A stretch of DNA of 64,000 nt from Desulfosporosinus shakirovi (GTDB lineage Bacteria; Bacillota; Desulfitobacteriia; Desulfitobacteriales; Desulfitobacteriaceae): the NCBI RefSeq assembly GCF_020595055.1, contig NZ_JAJDOO010000007.1, forward strand, positions 1-64,000. The letters run 5' to 3'. Below the pieces are notes generated by a model. That model did not search any database. It had not been told where the DNA came from and saw only the letters and a list, made by a program, of their open reading frames with translations. Each line of letters starts with the position of its first letter. Position 1 is the first letter of the stretch. Of the stretch, positions 1 through 8,729 are shown piece by piece. The position numbers and the translations under genes are program-made.

Positions 1-38
1 GACAGAATCGCAAAAATAAAGAATACGATTGTGCTCAC
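1..38 (-). CDS. nuoJ: NADH-quinone oxidoreductase subunit J, N-terminal fragment
   Basis: Only the first 12 codons lie in the window, on the minus strand. They read from a GTG start and encode a hydrophobic N-terminus (STIVFFIFAIL). An AAGGAGG ribosome binding site seven bases upstream overlaps the end of nuoI. Position directly after nuoI and the membrane-segment character fit NuoJ, the proton-channel subunit that follows NuoI in most complex I operons. The identification rests mainly on gene order; the rest of the gene lies outside the window. Confidence 0.7.
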   Translation of the reverse strand, partial: MSTIVFFIFAIL

Positions 39-40
39 CC

Positions 41-454
41 TCACTCCTCCTTCCCACTTGATATCTTCGCTTGTTTGGAACGCGCCATCATATCCCAAAG
101 TAATTCTTCGCGATGGTAGACCGCATTTTCATAGACTTGGCAGAGTTTAAGGGCTTTGGTTGGGCAGGCTTCCGTACACAACCCGCACAACAGGCAACGG
201 CCCATGTTCATATTGTAAGTCTTTAATACTTTCTTATTTTTATCATCCTTTTCGCTGGTTAGAATAATAACCTGATTCGGACAAGCGTTGACACAAAGTC
301 CGCATGAAATACACTTTTCGGGTTCAAGAACCATAGAACTCCGTGTACGAGAAGGAAGAATCGGCTTTACTTCAGGATAATATTCTGTAAGATTAGGTCC
401 GTAGAGACGTTTAATTGTAATACTCAAGCCTTTTAATAAACCTTTACCAAACAC
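41..454 (-). CDS. nuoI: NADH-quinone oxidoreductase subunit I (8Fe ferredoxin-type)
   Basis: This peripheral-arm subunit carries electrons through two [4Fe-4S] clusters toward NuoB. Two complete CxxCxxCxxxCP motifs are visible (CISCGLCVNACP and CLLCGLCTEACP). The open frame extends upstream to 496, but a GGAGG eight bases before a GTG at 454 marks the likely start. That gives 137 residues and only a short gap after the nuoH stop at 459. The protein is slightly shorter than many NuoI proteins because the C-terminal tail is brief. It lies in the nuoABCDHIJ operon, and nuoJ starts three bases after it. Confidence 0.92.
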   Translation of the reverse strand: MFGKGLLKGLSITIKRLYGPNLTEYYPEVKPILPSRTRSSMVLEPEKCISCGLCVNACPNQVIILTSEKDDKNKKVLKTYNMNMGRCLLCGLCTEACPTKALKLCQVYENAVYHREELLWDMMARSKQAKISSGKEE

Positions 455-458
455 TCTT

Positions 459-1514
459 TTACCCTCCAATCCGCACAATGAATAAATCGTAAACATAAAT
501 GCCCAGACCTGTTAAGAAGATATTGACTAACGCTAAGGGAAGTAAGATCTTCCAGGCAAAATGCATAAGATGATCGATTCTCATCCGGACAAAGGTCCAC
601 CGAACCCACATCATTAAGAAAATTACTAACCAGATCTTGAGAATAAACCATAACCACCCGGGCAGGAATTCAGGGCCGTACCAACCACCCAGGAACATCG
701 TAACAGCGATTGCCGATGTGGCGACCACATTACCGTATTCGGCCAGCATGAACAATCCCCACCTAAGCCCGGAGTATTCCGTGAACGGTCCGGCGACGAT
801 CTCTTGTTCTCCTTGGACATGATCAAAAGGAGCCCGATTAGTTTCCGCAATCCCAGCTATCAGGAAAATTAGAAAAGCTAAAGGTTGCAGGAAAATAAAA
901 GGAATGGTTTTCTGAGCTTCAATAATGGCTGATAAATTAAAGGTCTGAGTAATCATGACTACCCCTAGTAACGAAAAGATCAAGGGTATTTCGTAACTGA
1001 TCATTTGGGCTACTGCCCGCAGTCCCCCTAGCAAAGAGTATTTATTATTGGATGCCCATCCGGCCATTAAGATTCCCAAGGTTGTTAATGAAGAAACTGC
1101 AAAAAAGTAAAGTATACCCAGGTCAAGGTCGATGGCGACCATTTCTTCACCAAAAGGAATGACACCAAATACCATCAAGGTAACACCTACTAGCATCATG
1201 GGAGCCATTTTAAAGAGGAATTTATCCACATTGGCAGGGGTAATATCTTCCTTACCCAACATTTTCACCGCATCAGCGATAAATTGGAACCAGCCGTGTG
1301 GCCCAAGTCTATTGGGACCTGATCTCTGTGATACCCAGTGGGCAAATTTGCGTTCCACCAAACTAAGAAACAAAGCTGCAACGACCATAATCAAAAAGAG
1401 CATAATAAATACGATAATATTAATGCTCAAGTCAGCTCCAAACGAGTGGGAATCGGCAAAAAGTCCACGGATGGCGGCCGCAATATTTACAAACAGATTG
1501 TTTAAAGCGTCCAT
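459..1514 (-). CDS. nuoH: NADH-quinone oxidoreductase subunit H
   Basis: NuoH (ND1) is the membrane subunit that joins the peripheral arm to the proton-pumping arm and forms much of the quinone-binding cavity. The 351-residue protein has about eight hydrophobic segments and the family signatures [21 protein letters not shown] near residue 54 and [20 protein letters not shown] near 223. A GAGGGGAGAAG ribosome binding site precedes the ATG. It lies 25 bases after nuoD and just before nuoI, in the usual order once nuoEFG are absent. Confidence 0.96.
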   Translation of the reverse strand: MDALNNLFVNIAAAIRGLFADSHSFGADLSINIIVFIMLFLIMVVAALFLSLVERKFAHWVSQRSGPNRLGPHGWFQFIADAVKMLGKEDITPANVDKFLFKMAPMMLVGVTLMVFGVIPFGEEMVAIDLDLGILYFFAVSSLTTLGILMAGWASNNKYSLLGGLRAVAQMISYEIPLIFSLLGVVMITQTFNLSAIIEAQKTIPFIFLQPLAFLIFLIAGIAETNRAPFDHVQGEQEIVAGPFTEYSGLRWGLFMLAEYGNVVATSAIAVTMFLGGWYGPEFLPGWLWFILKIWLVIFLMMWVRWTFVRMRIDHLMHFAWKILLPLALVNIFLTGLGIYVYDLFIVRIGG

Positions 1515-1539
1515 CTTCTTCTCCCCTCATGAAAAGTTC

Positions 1540-2643
1540 TTACTTATCCACTTCCCCTAAAACAAGATCCATAGATGCGAAAATAGTCACAAGATCTTGC
1601 ATCTTCCACCCTTTAACTATCTCAGGCAGCATTTGAACGTTAACAAATGCCCCGGTACGAATCCGAACTCGAGCCGGTTTCGTCGACCCATTACTAACAA
1701 TGTACCAACCCATTTCTCCCTTAGGGTTCTCAACTCGGTGATAAACTTTGCCGACCGGCGGCTTAAGCACCTTAGGAACCTTCGTCATCACAGGGCCTGC
1801 CGGGATGTCTTTGTAAGCCTGTTCGATAATCTTTTTACTCTCTTGGATCTCCAGCAGTCGAATAAAGTGCCGGTCATAGGTATCGCATCCATACAACACC
1901 GGGATCTGAAAATCAAACCTGTCGTAAATACCGTAAGGCTCGGCCTTACGCACGTCATACTGTACTCCAGAAGCCCGTAGATTGGCTCCCGTTATCAGCA
2001 GATTTTCTGCCAATTCCTTAGGAAGAATCCCAACACTTTTCATGCGTGATTGAGCAATCTCATTCCCGAAAAAGATACCATAGTACTCCTCAATCATCTC
2101 AGGCATATCCTCTAGAAAACTCTTAAGGGCAGGCATAAACTCCTCCGGAACATCTTGACTGACCCCGCCGATTCGGAAGTAATTGGGAGTCATACGATTG
2201 CCCGCCGTCATTTCAAACAGGTCGAGAATCCGTTCGCGGTCACGGAAACAATAACTCCAGGGAGTCCAACCGCTAATATCTAAAGATCCACTGGCGATCA
2301 TAACCAAATGACTGGCAATCCGCCCTAATTCTGCAAAGATGATGCGGAGGTACTCAGCACGCTCAGGCACCTCTGTATCCATCAATTTCTCAACTGCTTG
2401 GACGTAACCAAGACTGTTATGCGGACCTGCCAGATAATCTAAGCGGTCTGTGTACGGAATAAACTGAGTATAAGTTCGGCTTTCTGCCATTTTTTCCAGA
2501 CCACGATGGAGATAGCCGATTTTGGGTTCAACTTTAGTAACAACCTCTCCATCTAAATGGACCACCATGCGAAACACGCCATGCGTACTCGGGTGTTGGG
2601 GTCCCATGTTTAAGGAGTACTCTTGAGTTCCTTCGATCATCAT
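1540..2643 (-). CDS. nuoD: NADH-quinone oxidoreductase subunit D (49 kDa)
   Basis: NuoD is the 49-kDa peripheral subunit, related to the large subunit of [NiFe] hydrogenases, and lines the quinone site together with NuoB. The N-terminus has the signature [12 protein letters not shown], and the whole 367-residue frame aligns in character with stand-alone NuoD, not the NuoCD fusion. It begins ATGATG after a GTGGGG ribosome binding site, so the start could be one codon later. It follows nuoC by 11 bases. Nothing suggests truncation. Confidence 0.96.
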   Translation of the reverse strand: MMIEGTQEYSLNMGPQHPSTHGVFRMVVHLDGEVVTKVEPKIGYLHRGLEKMAESRTYTQFIPYTDRLDYLAGPHNSLGYVQAVEKLMDTEVPERAEYLRIIFAELGRIASHLVMIASGSLDISGWTPWSYCFRDRERILDLFEMTAGNRMTPNYFRIGGVSQDVPEEFMPALKSFLEDMPEMIEEYYGIFFGNEIAQSRMKSVGILPKELAENLLITGANLRASGVQYDVRKAEPYGIYDRFDFQIPVLYGCDTYDRHFIRLLEIQESKKIIEQAYKDIPAGPVMTKVPKVLKPPVGKVYHRVENPKGEMGWYIVSNGSTKPARVRIRTGAFVNVQMLPEIVKGWKMQDLVTIFASMDLVLGEVDK

Positions 2644-2654
2644 AGTTTCCCCAC

Positions 2655-3143
2655 CTATTCCCCTTCTTTTCTTACTCTCATAACAGCACGTTGTTCATGA
2701 CTCTCAATCACATAATCCTTCCGCATTGGGTATCCTTCAAAATCATCCCACATATAGATACGTTTCAAATTTGGATGTCCTCTGAATTGCAAGCCGAACA
2801 TATCGAAGGCTTCACGCTCTAAAAAGTCTGACCCCTTCCAGATCTGAGTAACTGAGTTAATCGCCGGATTATCCCGCTCAACTCTGGCTATAATACGTAA
2901 ACGCTGGGGACCGCGAAGACTGGATAATTGGTAAACAACCTCAAGGTAATCCCCCAGATCCATTCCACATAGGTCATGCAAAAAATCACATGGGACATCT
3001 GCAAAGTTCTTAGCATCAGTTAAAGCTTCTAATATATATCGGCCATCAACAGTTAATTCAAGCTCGCCCAGGTTCTCTTCAACTTCTCCGTTAAACCTGG
3101 CAGCTAATTCGCTCACTCGGACTCTCAAAATATCACTTACCAT
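2655..3143 (-). CDS. nuoC: NADH-quinone oxidoreductase subunit C (30 kDa)
   Basis: NuoC is the 30-kDa peripheral subunit that packs against NuoD. The C-terminal half carries the family signature running from [17 protein letters not shown] through the [16 protein letters not shown] segment. Length (162 residues) fits the stand-alone subunit. The ATG lies inside the end of nuoB with an 11-base overlap, and a GCGAGG motif stands before it, indicating translational coupling. Confidence 0.95.
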   Translation of the reverse strand: MVSDILRVRVSELAARFNGEVEENLGELELTVDGRYILEALTDAKNFADVPCDFLHDLCGMDLGDYLEVVYQLSSLRGPQRLRIIARVERDNPAINSVTQIWKGSDFLEREAFDMFGLQFRGHPNLKRIYMWDDFEGYPMRKDYVIESHEQRAVMRVRKEGE

Positions 3144-3636
3144 AATTAATTAACCTCGCCTTAGCAGGATTTTGGATCTTCTGTTTAAGTTGTAACATCC
3201 CAAAAATCAAAGATTCCGGCCTGGGTGGGCATCCTGGTATATAGACGTCAATCGGAATTATGCTATCCGCCCCCGGTACCACAGCATAGGAGTCTGCAAA
3301 CGGACCCCCTGAGCAGGCACAATTGCCCATGGCAATAGCCCATTTAGGATCCGGCATTTGATCATAGATACGCCGTGCTACCGGTGCCATTTTCCTCGTC
3401 AAAGTTCCTGCCACAATCATTAAATCAGCTTGTCTCGGCGAAGCTTGGAACACCTCATACCCGAAACGAGATAAGTCATAACGGGGATTTCCTGTTGATG
3501 CCATCTCAATGGCACAACAAGCCAGACCGAATGAATTAGGCCAAAAAGAATGTACTCGGCCCCAGTTCAAGAACTTTTCTATGCTGGTAAGCAAAATATT
3601 TTTTTCTTCCATAGCCTCAGCATCGCGCAGCTCCAT
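3133..3636 (-). CDS. nuoB: NADH-quinone oxidoreductase subunit B
   Basis: NuoB holds cluster N2, the last [4Fe-4S] cluster before quinone. The ligands are visible as the tandem cysteines in [10 protein letters not shown], the cysteine in [10 protein letters not shown] and the one in GCPPRPES. The open frame reaches 3684, but the extra residues overlap nuoA; the ATG at 3636 ([11 protein letters not shown]) lies just after the nuoA stop and is preferred. An AAAGGGAG motif abuts that ATG unusually closely, so the ATG at 3612 is also possible. It overlaps nuoC by 11 bases. Confidence 0.93.
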   Translation of the reverse strand: MELRDAEAMEEKNILLTSIEKFLNWGRVHSFWPNSFGLACCAIEMASTGNPRYDLSRFGYEVFQASPRQADLMIVAGTLTRKMAPVARRIYDQMPDPKWAIAMGNCACSGGPFADSYAVVPGADSIIPIDVYIPGCPPRPESLIFGMLQLKQKIQNPAKARLINYGK

Positions 3637-3644
3637 CTCCCTTT

Positions 3645-4001
3645 TTACATCCACTCCAAAGCACCTTCCCTCCAAGCGTACCAAAAACCGACGATGAGAA
3701 TAATCATGAAGACAAACATCTCCACAAAAGCAAAGGTCCCTAGTTTACGGAACGTCAATGCCCAAGGATACAAAAAGATTGTTTCTACACTAAAGGCGGC
3801 AAAGACAATAGCATAAAGAAAGTAGTTACTTTTGAATCCAATCCAGGCCTTACCAATTGGCAGATTACCGCATTCATAGGTTGTTAATTTTTCCTTATGC
3901 GGCTTATGGGGTGCCAGCAGATGCACAATAGTCATCACTACGATCGGTAAAACCACTGCAAACGCCAGTAACAGTCCCACTGCAGCAAAATTATCTGACA
4001 T
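3645..4001 (-). CDS. nuoA: NADH-quinone oxidoreductase subunit A
   Basis: NuoA is a small three-helix membrane subunit near the quinone channel. Three hydrophobic segments are visible, with the conserved loop [12 protein letters not shown] between the first and second. The frame is open from 4019, but the ribosome binding site AAAGGAG lies inside that extension, so the ATG at 4001 (MSDNFAAV) is the start, giving 118 residues. It is the first gene of the nuo operon. The genes upstream are unrelated, so the NADH-oxidising module nuoEFG is not encoded next to it. Confidence 0.95.
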   Translation of the reverse strand: MSDNFAAVGLLLAFAVVLPIVVMTIVHLLAPHKPHKEKLTTYECGNLPIGKAWIGFKSNYFLYAIVFAAFSVETIFLYPWALTFRKLGTFAFVEMFVFMIILIVGFWYAWREGALEWM

Positions 4002-4193
4002 TTTATTCTCTCCTTTCACTCAGCTTTAGTGCCAGTTCACTTCCTTTCGAGATGTAAGTTGTAACCTTATTCCCTCCTTCCTTAAATACCTACCTTAAAA
4101 CTGATATAACTCCTTGTTAATATCAGTCTCGGCACTGATTTATTGATAAACTAGCCCTTATGAAGCACGTTTCGACACTCCCCAAACTCCGTG

Positions 4194-4247
4194 GCTAAAA
4201 GGATATTACAATAGCTAAAAGTATATATATCGCTATTAGTATATACT
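4194..4247. promoter_or_regulatory. Triple GCTAAAAG-type repeat upstream of nuo
   Basis: Three direct repeats, GCTAAAAGGATAT, GCTAAAAGTATAT and GCTATTAGTATAT, start at 4194, 4214 and 4232. The last two are 18 bp apart and together form the inverted arrangement AAGTATATA...TATATACTT. The same pattern occurs at 8562-8599 before the ABC exporter operon. The site lies about 190 bp before nuoA and downstream of padR. It is probably an operator, plausibly for PadR, but this is inference. The rest of 4002-4437 holds the nuo leader and the inverted repeat at 4265-4307. Confidence 0.5.
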
Positions 4248-4264
4248 TGGAGAAAATCAACTTC

Positions 4265-4307
4265 AATTGATAGATAATTTTATAACTTGTAAAATTATCT
4301 ATCAATT
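4265..4307. repeat. Perfect 18-bp inverted repeat between padR and nuoA
   Basis: Arms 4265-4282 and 4290-4307 are perfectly complementary (AATTGATAGATAATTTTA and its reverse complement) around a 7-base spacer. The element is AT-rich and has no U-tract on either side, so it is not a textbook terminator. It could be a protein-binding site in the nuo control region or an RNA stem-loop. Confidence 0.6.
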
Positions 4308-4437
4308 TGCATAAATTGCCAAATAACCTTAATTTAATACTATATCTCCGCATAATACGCGAAAAAACAACTTTAAAGCGTCAGCTGTCAACAAATCCCA
4401 GTCTCTAGGAACACTAGTATTTTAAGATCCTGTCAAT

Positions 4438-4484
4438 GAAAAAACCTTCGGTCCCCTTCTCCAAATGGATAAGGGGACCGAAGG
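4438..4484 (-). terminator. Rho-independent terminator of padR
   Basis: The arms 4445-4458 and 4471-4484 (CCTTCGGTCCCCTT and its complement) form a perfect 14-bp GC-rich stem with a 12-base loop. In the minus orientation the stem is followed by a run of six T. It lies about 20 bases after the padR stop codon. Confidence 0.9.
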
Positions 4485-4505
4485 AAACTCAGGCAAAAGG
4501 AACTC

Positions 4506-5048
4506 CTACGTCTTGGCATACTCAAGGATCTTGGCTTCTACATGGCTCAACCACCGCACATCGGCTTCCGCGTGATACAATGCCGCATCCGTGAGAAGAT
4601 CAGTCATCATATTCTCCCTGTTAATCCCGCCTTTGCTCAGGCGGTACTTAGTTTCTGTCAGTTCTCTCATTTGTTCCATGTATATTTGTGTCTGTCGTTC
4701 AAGGAGTTGGAGCGCAAGCTCCGGATTCTCCCTGCTAATGAACACTAGTTTTATAAAGAGTTCATCTCGTAGAGCCCTTGGTTTGGTAGCCGGTTCTTGG
4801 AGCCAACGCTCTAACTCCCGGACCCCTTGCGGGCTAATATCGTACACTTTCTTGTCTGGCCGAAAACTTTGCTCTTCTTCAGTTCCGCTAACGAGTCCTT
4901 CTTTATCCAGCCTGTCTAGTGTGGTGTAGATTTGTCCGTAATTAAGGTTCCAGAAGTTCCCTATTCGCGCATCAAAAATACTTTTTAGTTCATATCCATG
5001 ACGTGGGGCTTCTTTTAAAATACCTAAGATGGCGTGTTTAACCGGCAT
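4506..5048 (-). CDS. PadR-family transcriptional regulator
   Basis: The protein is 180 residues. Its N-terminal winged helix carries the PadR signature (AILGILKEAPRHGYELKSI, then FWNLNYGQIYTTLDRLDKEGLV), and a Vir-like helical C-terminal dimerisation region begins near residue 90. PadR proteins usually repress transporter or detoxification genes and respond to small hydrophobic molecules. It lies downstream of the ABC exporter pair on the same strand, and the shared repeats before that pair and before nuo are candidate operators. The separate 228-base gap suggests it may have its own promoter. The ligand is unknown. Confidence 0.9.
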   Translation of the reverse strand: MPVKHAILGILKEAPRHGYELKSIFDARIGNFWNLNYGQIYTTLDRLDKEGLVSGTEEEQSFRPDKKVYDISPQGVRELERWLQEPATKPRALRDELFIKLVFISRENPELALQLLERQTQIYMEQMRELTETKYRLSKGGINRENMMTDLLTDAALYHAEADVRWLSHVEAKILEYAKT

Positions 5049-5156
5049 GACTAACTACTCTCCTTATTCTGTTTATTCTTTTATGTACCGATTGGAAAGT
5101 ATACGTGGTATAAGTGCAACTAAGGTGGTCGCCTTCGCTTTTCTTCTCCGCTAAGT

Positions 5157-5212
5157 TAATACGTGGGAAGACAGTGTCTGCAAGAAGGCTAATTCGTGCG
5201 AAGACAGTGTCT
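5157..5212. repeat. Tandem 23-bp repeats each containing AGACAGTGTCT
   Basis: Two near-identical units, TAATACGTGGGAAGACAGTGTCT at 5157-5179 (given here by position) and a copy at 5190-5212, are 33 bp apart. Each holds the palindrome AGACA-G-TGTCT. The pair lies in the 228-base gap between the ABC permease and padR, next to a short GT run. The three-helical-turn spacing suggests a protein-binding site upstream of padR. A 67-codon frame across it is judged non-coding. Confidence 0.5.
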
Positions 5213-5276
5213 TCGTGTGTGTGTGTGTGGGCGCCAGCCAAGTTTTCTTTATATAAGTTTAACCAATCATAATTAT

Positions 5277-7802
5277 TTACTCTGAACGCAACGCTTTGAC
5301 TGGATCAACCTTGGAGGCTAACCAAGCTGGGTACACTGTACTCAGACCAACGACTAAAGCCATGACGATGGCAACGCCAATGTTTCTGGCCCAGGGAATC
5401 GATACATCCAAGACCCAACCATTGACGTTTTTATCGAATATGGTCCCTCCAATCTGAATACCGGCGGCCACCGGAATGGCTAGGACTATTCCAGCTATAA
5501 ACAAAGACCCCACTTCAATTAACAACACTCCTCTGATTTGTCCACGTGTCAGTCCTACAGAACGAAGAGTACCTATTTCTCGGACCCGCTCCAGTACAGA
5601 AATCAGCATAGAATTGGCAGTCCCAACCGCTGCCACAAGGACTATTACAATAATTACCAAGTTGAAAATATCGCATATACTCCTGTTCAACTTGATCATA
5701 CTGTCCCGAAAATCAGAAGCCAAGGCTACCTGCACCCGGAAGTCATTTTGCAAATCTGCCTCCAACCGATCCCGCACCAAGGCTGGTGATACGCCTGGTT
5801 CCAGGGTTAAGTAGATATGATCAATTGAGTGGTCACCCCAATAGCGAAGATAGTCTTGGCGGTTCATGTACACACTGCCATTATAGCTATAAAAATCCTT
5901 GATAATGGCAACAACCGGAAACTCAAAGTTTCCATCAGGGGTAGGAATTTCCAGTTTTTCTCCTCTGTGCACGCCGTATTTCAAAGCCATTGATTCGGAA
6001 ATCCATATATTACCTTCTTGTTTGATGGCGTCCCAAGCTTCATCCTTCCCCGGCTCAAGCACATGGGGAGTGGCTAATTGACGACTATTTAGGACATCGT
6101 AGATTTGAAGATCGAGGGGATTGCCCTGCCATTGAATACCCGTGGTACGTAATCCGGCAGCGACTCTTACCCCGTCTACCTTACGGACCCGTTCCAACAA
6201 CGCTTCAGGTAAACCTACTTGATTACTGGAGAAAGTCTGTAATCCCTGGGTAATCACAATGTCTGACGAAATTAAGGTGTTAACCCAGTTGCCAAAGGTC
6301 AGATTAACACTGGCGAGGATTCCTAAGAAGCCAAAAGCTATAGCCAAACCAAGAAGTATGGGCATTCCAGTAACCACTGAACGTCTTGGAGTGCGCCGAA
6401 AGGAGCTTAGCCCCAGGCGTCCAGTCAAGCCAAACATTGTTTCAGCCATAGGTTCTAACTTCTCTAAAACTAAAATTAAAAAAGGTGGCATCAAAACGGC
6501 TGCTCCTGTCACTATACCGATTAACGCAGCTTGAAATAATAAGGACATGTTATTTACGAAGACTAGAATCAACCATGACGAAAGAATTAGAATAGTACCG
6601 ACTACCATCCGCCAGCGAGGGTAACCGAGTTCGATTTTAGAATATCGGCTGTTCAGGGCCTCGATGGGCGGGATATTGGCAGCCTTCCAAGCAGGTAGCC
6701 AAGCAGAGAGAAGGCATGACAGCACGCCCGTCAGCCATATCATGGCGTAATCAGGCATCGTAAAACGAATGCGGGGAATAGACACCTTAAACACTTGGCT
6801 CAAAGTATCGCTCACAGTGCTGAGCAAACCTTGAGCCAAATATGTCCCTAAGAGGAGCCCCAGGGAACTGCCAATTACACCGATTATTATTGACTGGGCT
6901 ATGATTAATTTATGGATTTCCCAGCTTCGCCAACCCAAGGCACGCAGGATTCCAAGTTGACGACCTTGTTCGGATACCGCAACTCTCATCGAATTATACA
7001 TGACATACAAAGCTAGGAACAAGCCCATGAACCCATAGACATTATTAAGGCTTTTAGTGAAACCCAACATTTTGTCTATATTCCCGTCTCGTCCCATGGG
7101 CGTAAGCACTTCTACCCTATTACCCAAGCTTTCCTGTAAGGCTTTTTGTACCACCAATACATTGTCCGGGTTCTGCAGGAGAATGCTAATGTAGGATAAT
7201 TTGCCCTCCAGCTCGAAAGCCTTCTGAGCCGTTGTCAAGGGCATAAAGACCACGACACCGCCATTGGTCTGGGCCACTCCGCTGTCTTCCAAGATTCCGA
7301 CCAGGGTAAAATCCTGCATTCCCAGCATAGTCTGGATCTGCCAGATATCCCCGACTTTTACCGGCTTTCCCCGTAACAATTCCTTCGGTACAGCGATTTC
7401 TCTGTGATCCTGTGCTGGCATGCGGCCTTGATTTATCCGATAGGTACGGATTGCTGCATCTTCTCCGGGCACAATGCCCATCAGCGTGGTAAATCCCGGC
7501 AATCCTTTGACTTGCACAGAGCTCTGCACGAAAGGAACTGCTACTTGTACCCCTGTCGTGTTTTGGACTTTAGCTAGTAAAGTATCCCTCATGCCACCCT
7601 GAGGGGCTTTCACCTCCAAGTGGGCATTTCCCCCCAGTAAACTAGCAAACTCTCCCCTCGCATAATCGATACTAGTATTCAACCCTTGCAAAGCCACCAA
7701 CGCCGCTATCGCTACCGCCACACTCAGCGTATTTAAAATTGCCCGCAGTTTTCGACGGCGAAAATAGGCTAGAGCTAACTTTATACTTAACAACTCTCTC
7801 AC
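5277..7802 (-). CDS. ABC transporter permease, MacB/FtsX type
   Basis: The protein is 841 residues with the two-module FtsX layout: an N-terminal helix near 20-40, a large extracytoplasmic MacB-PCD-like region, a three-helix FtsX block at about 255-375, a second helix pair near 395-460, a second extracytoplasmic region, and a final FtsX block at about 715-835. Such permeases do not form a conduit but transmit ATP-driven movement, and act in lipoprotein release, peptide export or antibiotic resistance. The start ATG overlaps the ATPase gene stop by four bases, so the two are translationally coupled. Substrate cannot be told from sequence. Confidence 0.92.
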   Translation of the reverse strand: MRELLSIKLALAYFRRRKLRAILNTLSVAVAIAALVALQGLNTSIDYARGEFASLLGGNAHLEVKAPQGGMRDTLLAKVQNTTGVQVAVPFVQSSVQVKGLPGFTTLMGIVPGEDAAIRTYRINQGRMPAQDHREIAVPKELLRGKPVKVGDIWQIQTMLGMQDFTLVGILEDSGVAQTNGGVVVFMPLTTAQKAFELEGKLSYISILLQNPDNVLVVQKALQESLGNRVEVLTPMGRDGNIDKMLGFTKSLNNVYGFMGLFLALYVMYNSMRVAVSEQGRQLGILRALGWRSWEIHKLIIAQSIIIGVIGSSLGLLLGTYLAQGLLSTVSDTLSQVFKVSIPRIRFTMPDYAMIWLTGVLSCLLSAWLPAWKAANIPPIEALNSRYSKIELGYPRWRMVVGTILILSSWLILVFVNNMSLLFQAALIGIVTGAAVLMPPFLILVLEKLEPMAETMFGLTGRLGLSSFRRTPRRSVVTGMPILLGLAIAFGFLGILASVNLTFGNWVNTLISSDIVITQGLQTFSSNQVGLPEALLERVRKVDGVRVAAGLRTTGIQWQGNPLDLQIYDVLNSRQLATPHVLEPGKDEAWDAIKQEGNIWISESMALKYGVHRGEKLEIPTPDGNFEFPVVAIIKDFYSYNGSVYMNRQDYLRYWGDHSIDHIYLTLEPGVSPALVRDRLEADLQNDFRVQVALASDFRDSMIKLNRSICDIFNLVIIVIVLVAAVGTANSMLISVLERVREIGTLRSVGLTRGQIRGVLLIEVGSLFIAGIVLAIPVAAGIQIGGTIFDKNVNGWVLDVSIPWARNIGVAIVMALVVGLSTVYPAWLASKVDPVKALRSE

Positions 7803-8545
7803 CTCGCCGTCAAATCTAGAATTCGTCCGTCTTTCAGGCTGATCAGAGAGTGACCGTACGCAGCAACCATGGGATCATGGGTGACCATAATGACTGTGAC
7901 GCCCAGATCTTCAGTAATTTCTTTTAATATAAAGAGCATCTGATCCCCGGTTTTGGAATCCAGGTTACCCGTAGGTTCATCCGCCAAAATAAGAGAAGGT
8001 TGGTGAATGAGAGCCCGTATGATGGCTATCCTTTGCATTTGGCCCCCTGATAATTCTGCTGGATAGTGTTTACGTCGGCTTTCAAGACCCACCCGCTTCA
8101 GCCAGTCACTCACTTTAGGCTGCCAAACTGAGGGGGGCTGGCCGGCCATCAGTAAAGGCAAAGCTGCATTCTCTTCGGCACTTAGGGTGGGGATTAGATT
8201 GAACAACTGGAAGATAAAACCGATTTCCTGGCGACGAAACAAAGTGAGCTGATTATCCTTCCAGTCGGAAATCCTCCGCTTGTTGAGGTAAATATCCCCT
8301 TGACTTGGCTTATCTAAGCCGGCCAATAAATTTAATAGTGTGGACTTGCCGGACCCGCTTGTCCCCATAATGGCTAGGAATTCTCCCGCTTTGACCTCTA
8401 TACTCACTTTATCCAGAGCAACTACTTGTTCCTTGCCCTGGGTATATTGTTTACTTACTTGATCTAGCTTAACCTCACTTCCCTTGAACTGGTTTTCTCC
8501 CACTGATTCTATATTTTCCCTCTGCGGTTTCATCCATAGTTTCAT
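7799..8545 (-). CDS. ABC transporter ATP-binding protein, MacB/LolD type
   Basis: This 248-residue ATPase of the LolD/MacB group energises the FtsX-type permease that follows it. Visible are Walker A (GTSGSGKST), the Q-loop, the signature LSGGQMQR, Walker B (LILADEPTGNLDS) and the switch histidine in VTHDP. The 5' start is uncertain. An AGAGAGG motif abuts the ATG at 8545 and stands 12 bases before a second in-frame ATG at 8533, and the first 25 residues are not part of the conserved fold. It is the first gene of the exporter operon, and AT-rich repeats about 15 bases upstream are candidate PadR operators. Confidence 0.93.
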   Translation of the reverse strand: MKLWMKPQRENIESVGENQFKGSEVKLDQVSKQYTQGKEQVVALDKVSIEVKAGEFLAIMGTSGSGKSTLLNLLAGLDKPSQGDIYLNKRRISDWKDNQLTLFRRQEIGFIFQLFNLIPTLSAEENAALPLLMAGQPPSVWQPKVSDWLKRVGLESRRKHYPAELSGGQMQRIAIIRALIHQPSLILADEPTGNLDSKTGDQMLFILKEITEDLGVTVIMVTHDPMVAAYGHSLISLKDGRILDLTAR

Positions 8546-8561
8546 CCTCTCTGCCTATATG

Positions 8562-8599
8562 GCTAAAAGTATATATCTAGCTAATAATATATATGTCAC
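8562..8599. promoter_or_regulatory. GCTAAAAGTATAT repeat pair before the ABC exporter operon
   Basis: GCTAAAAGTATATAT starts at 8562 and GCTAATAATATATAT at 8580, 18 bp apart. This matches the arrangement at 4214-4247, including the shared 15-mer GCTAAAAGTATATAT. The site sits immediately before the ATPase ribosome binding site, where a bound repressor would block transcription. The neighbouring padR gene makes PadR the obvious candidate. Confidence 0.55.
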
Positions 8600-8667
8600 A
8601 AGCTCGAAATTCAATATGCTTTTCATAATTTGCAATCCCTCAGCGAACTTCAAGGACATCCTTGCCT

Positions 8668-8707
8668 AAAACAAGGACTTCACGTCGTCAAAACGAGAAG
8701 CCCCTTG
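8668..8707 (-). terminator. Possible terminator after the M42 peptidase operon
   Basis: On the minus strand CAAGGGGCTTC can pair imperfectly with GAAGTCCTTG, followed by TTTT. It lies just after the last M42 gene. The stem has mismatches, so this is a tentative call. Confidence 0.4.
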
Positions 8708-8729
8708 CAGGCGCCCATGAGTCTCTCTT

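Noticed and set aside
1132-1980. Long plus-strand frames over nuoH and nuoD
   Set aside because: They are antisense shadows of conserved complex I genes.
4194-4247. CRISPR-like reading of the GCTAAAAG repeats
   Set aside because: The units are short, AT-rich and only 18-20 bp apart with no spacers; they look like operator sites.
5038-5241. 67-codon frame between padR and the ABC permease
   Set aside because: Its repeated DTVF-RI peptides come only from the tandem DNA repeats, it overlaps padR, and it has no ribosome binding site.
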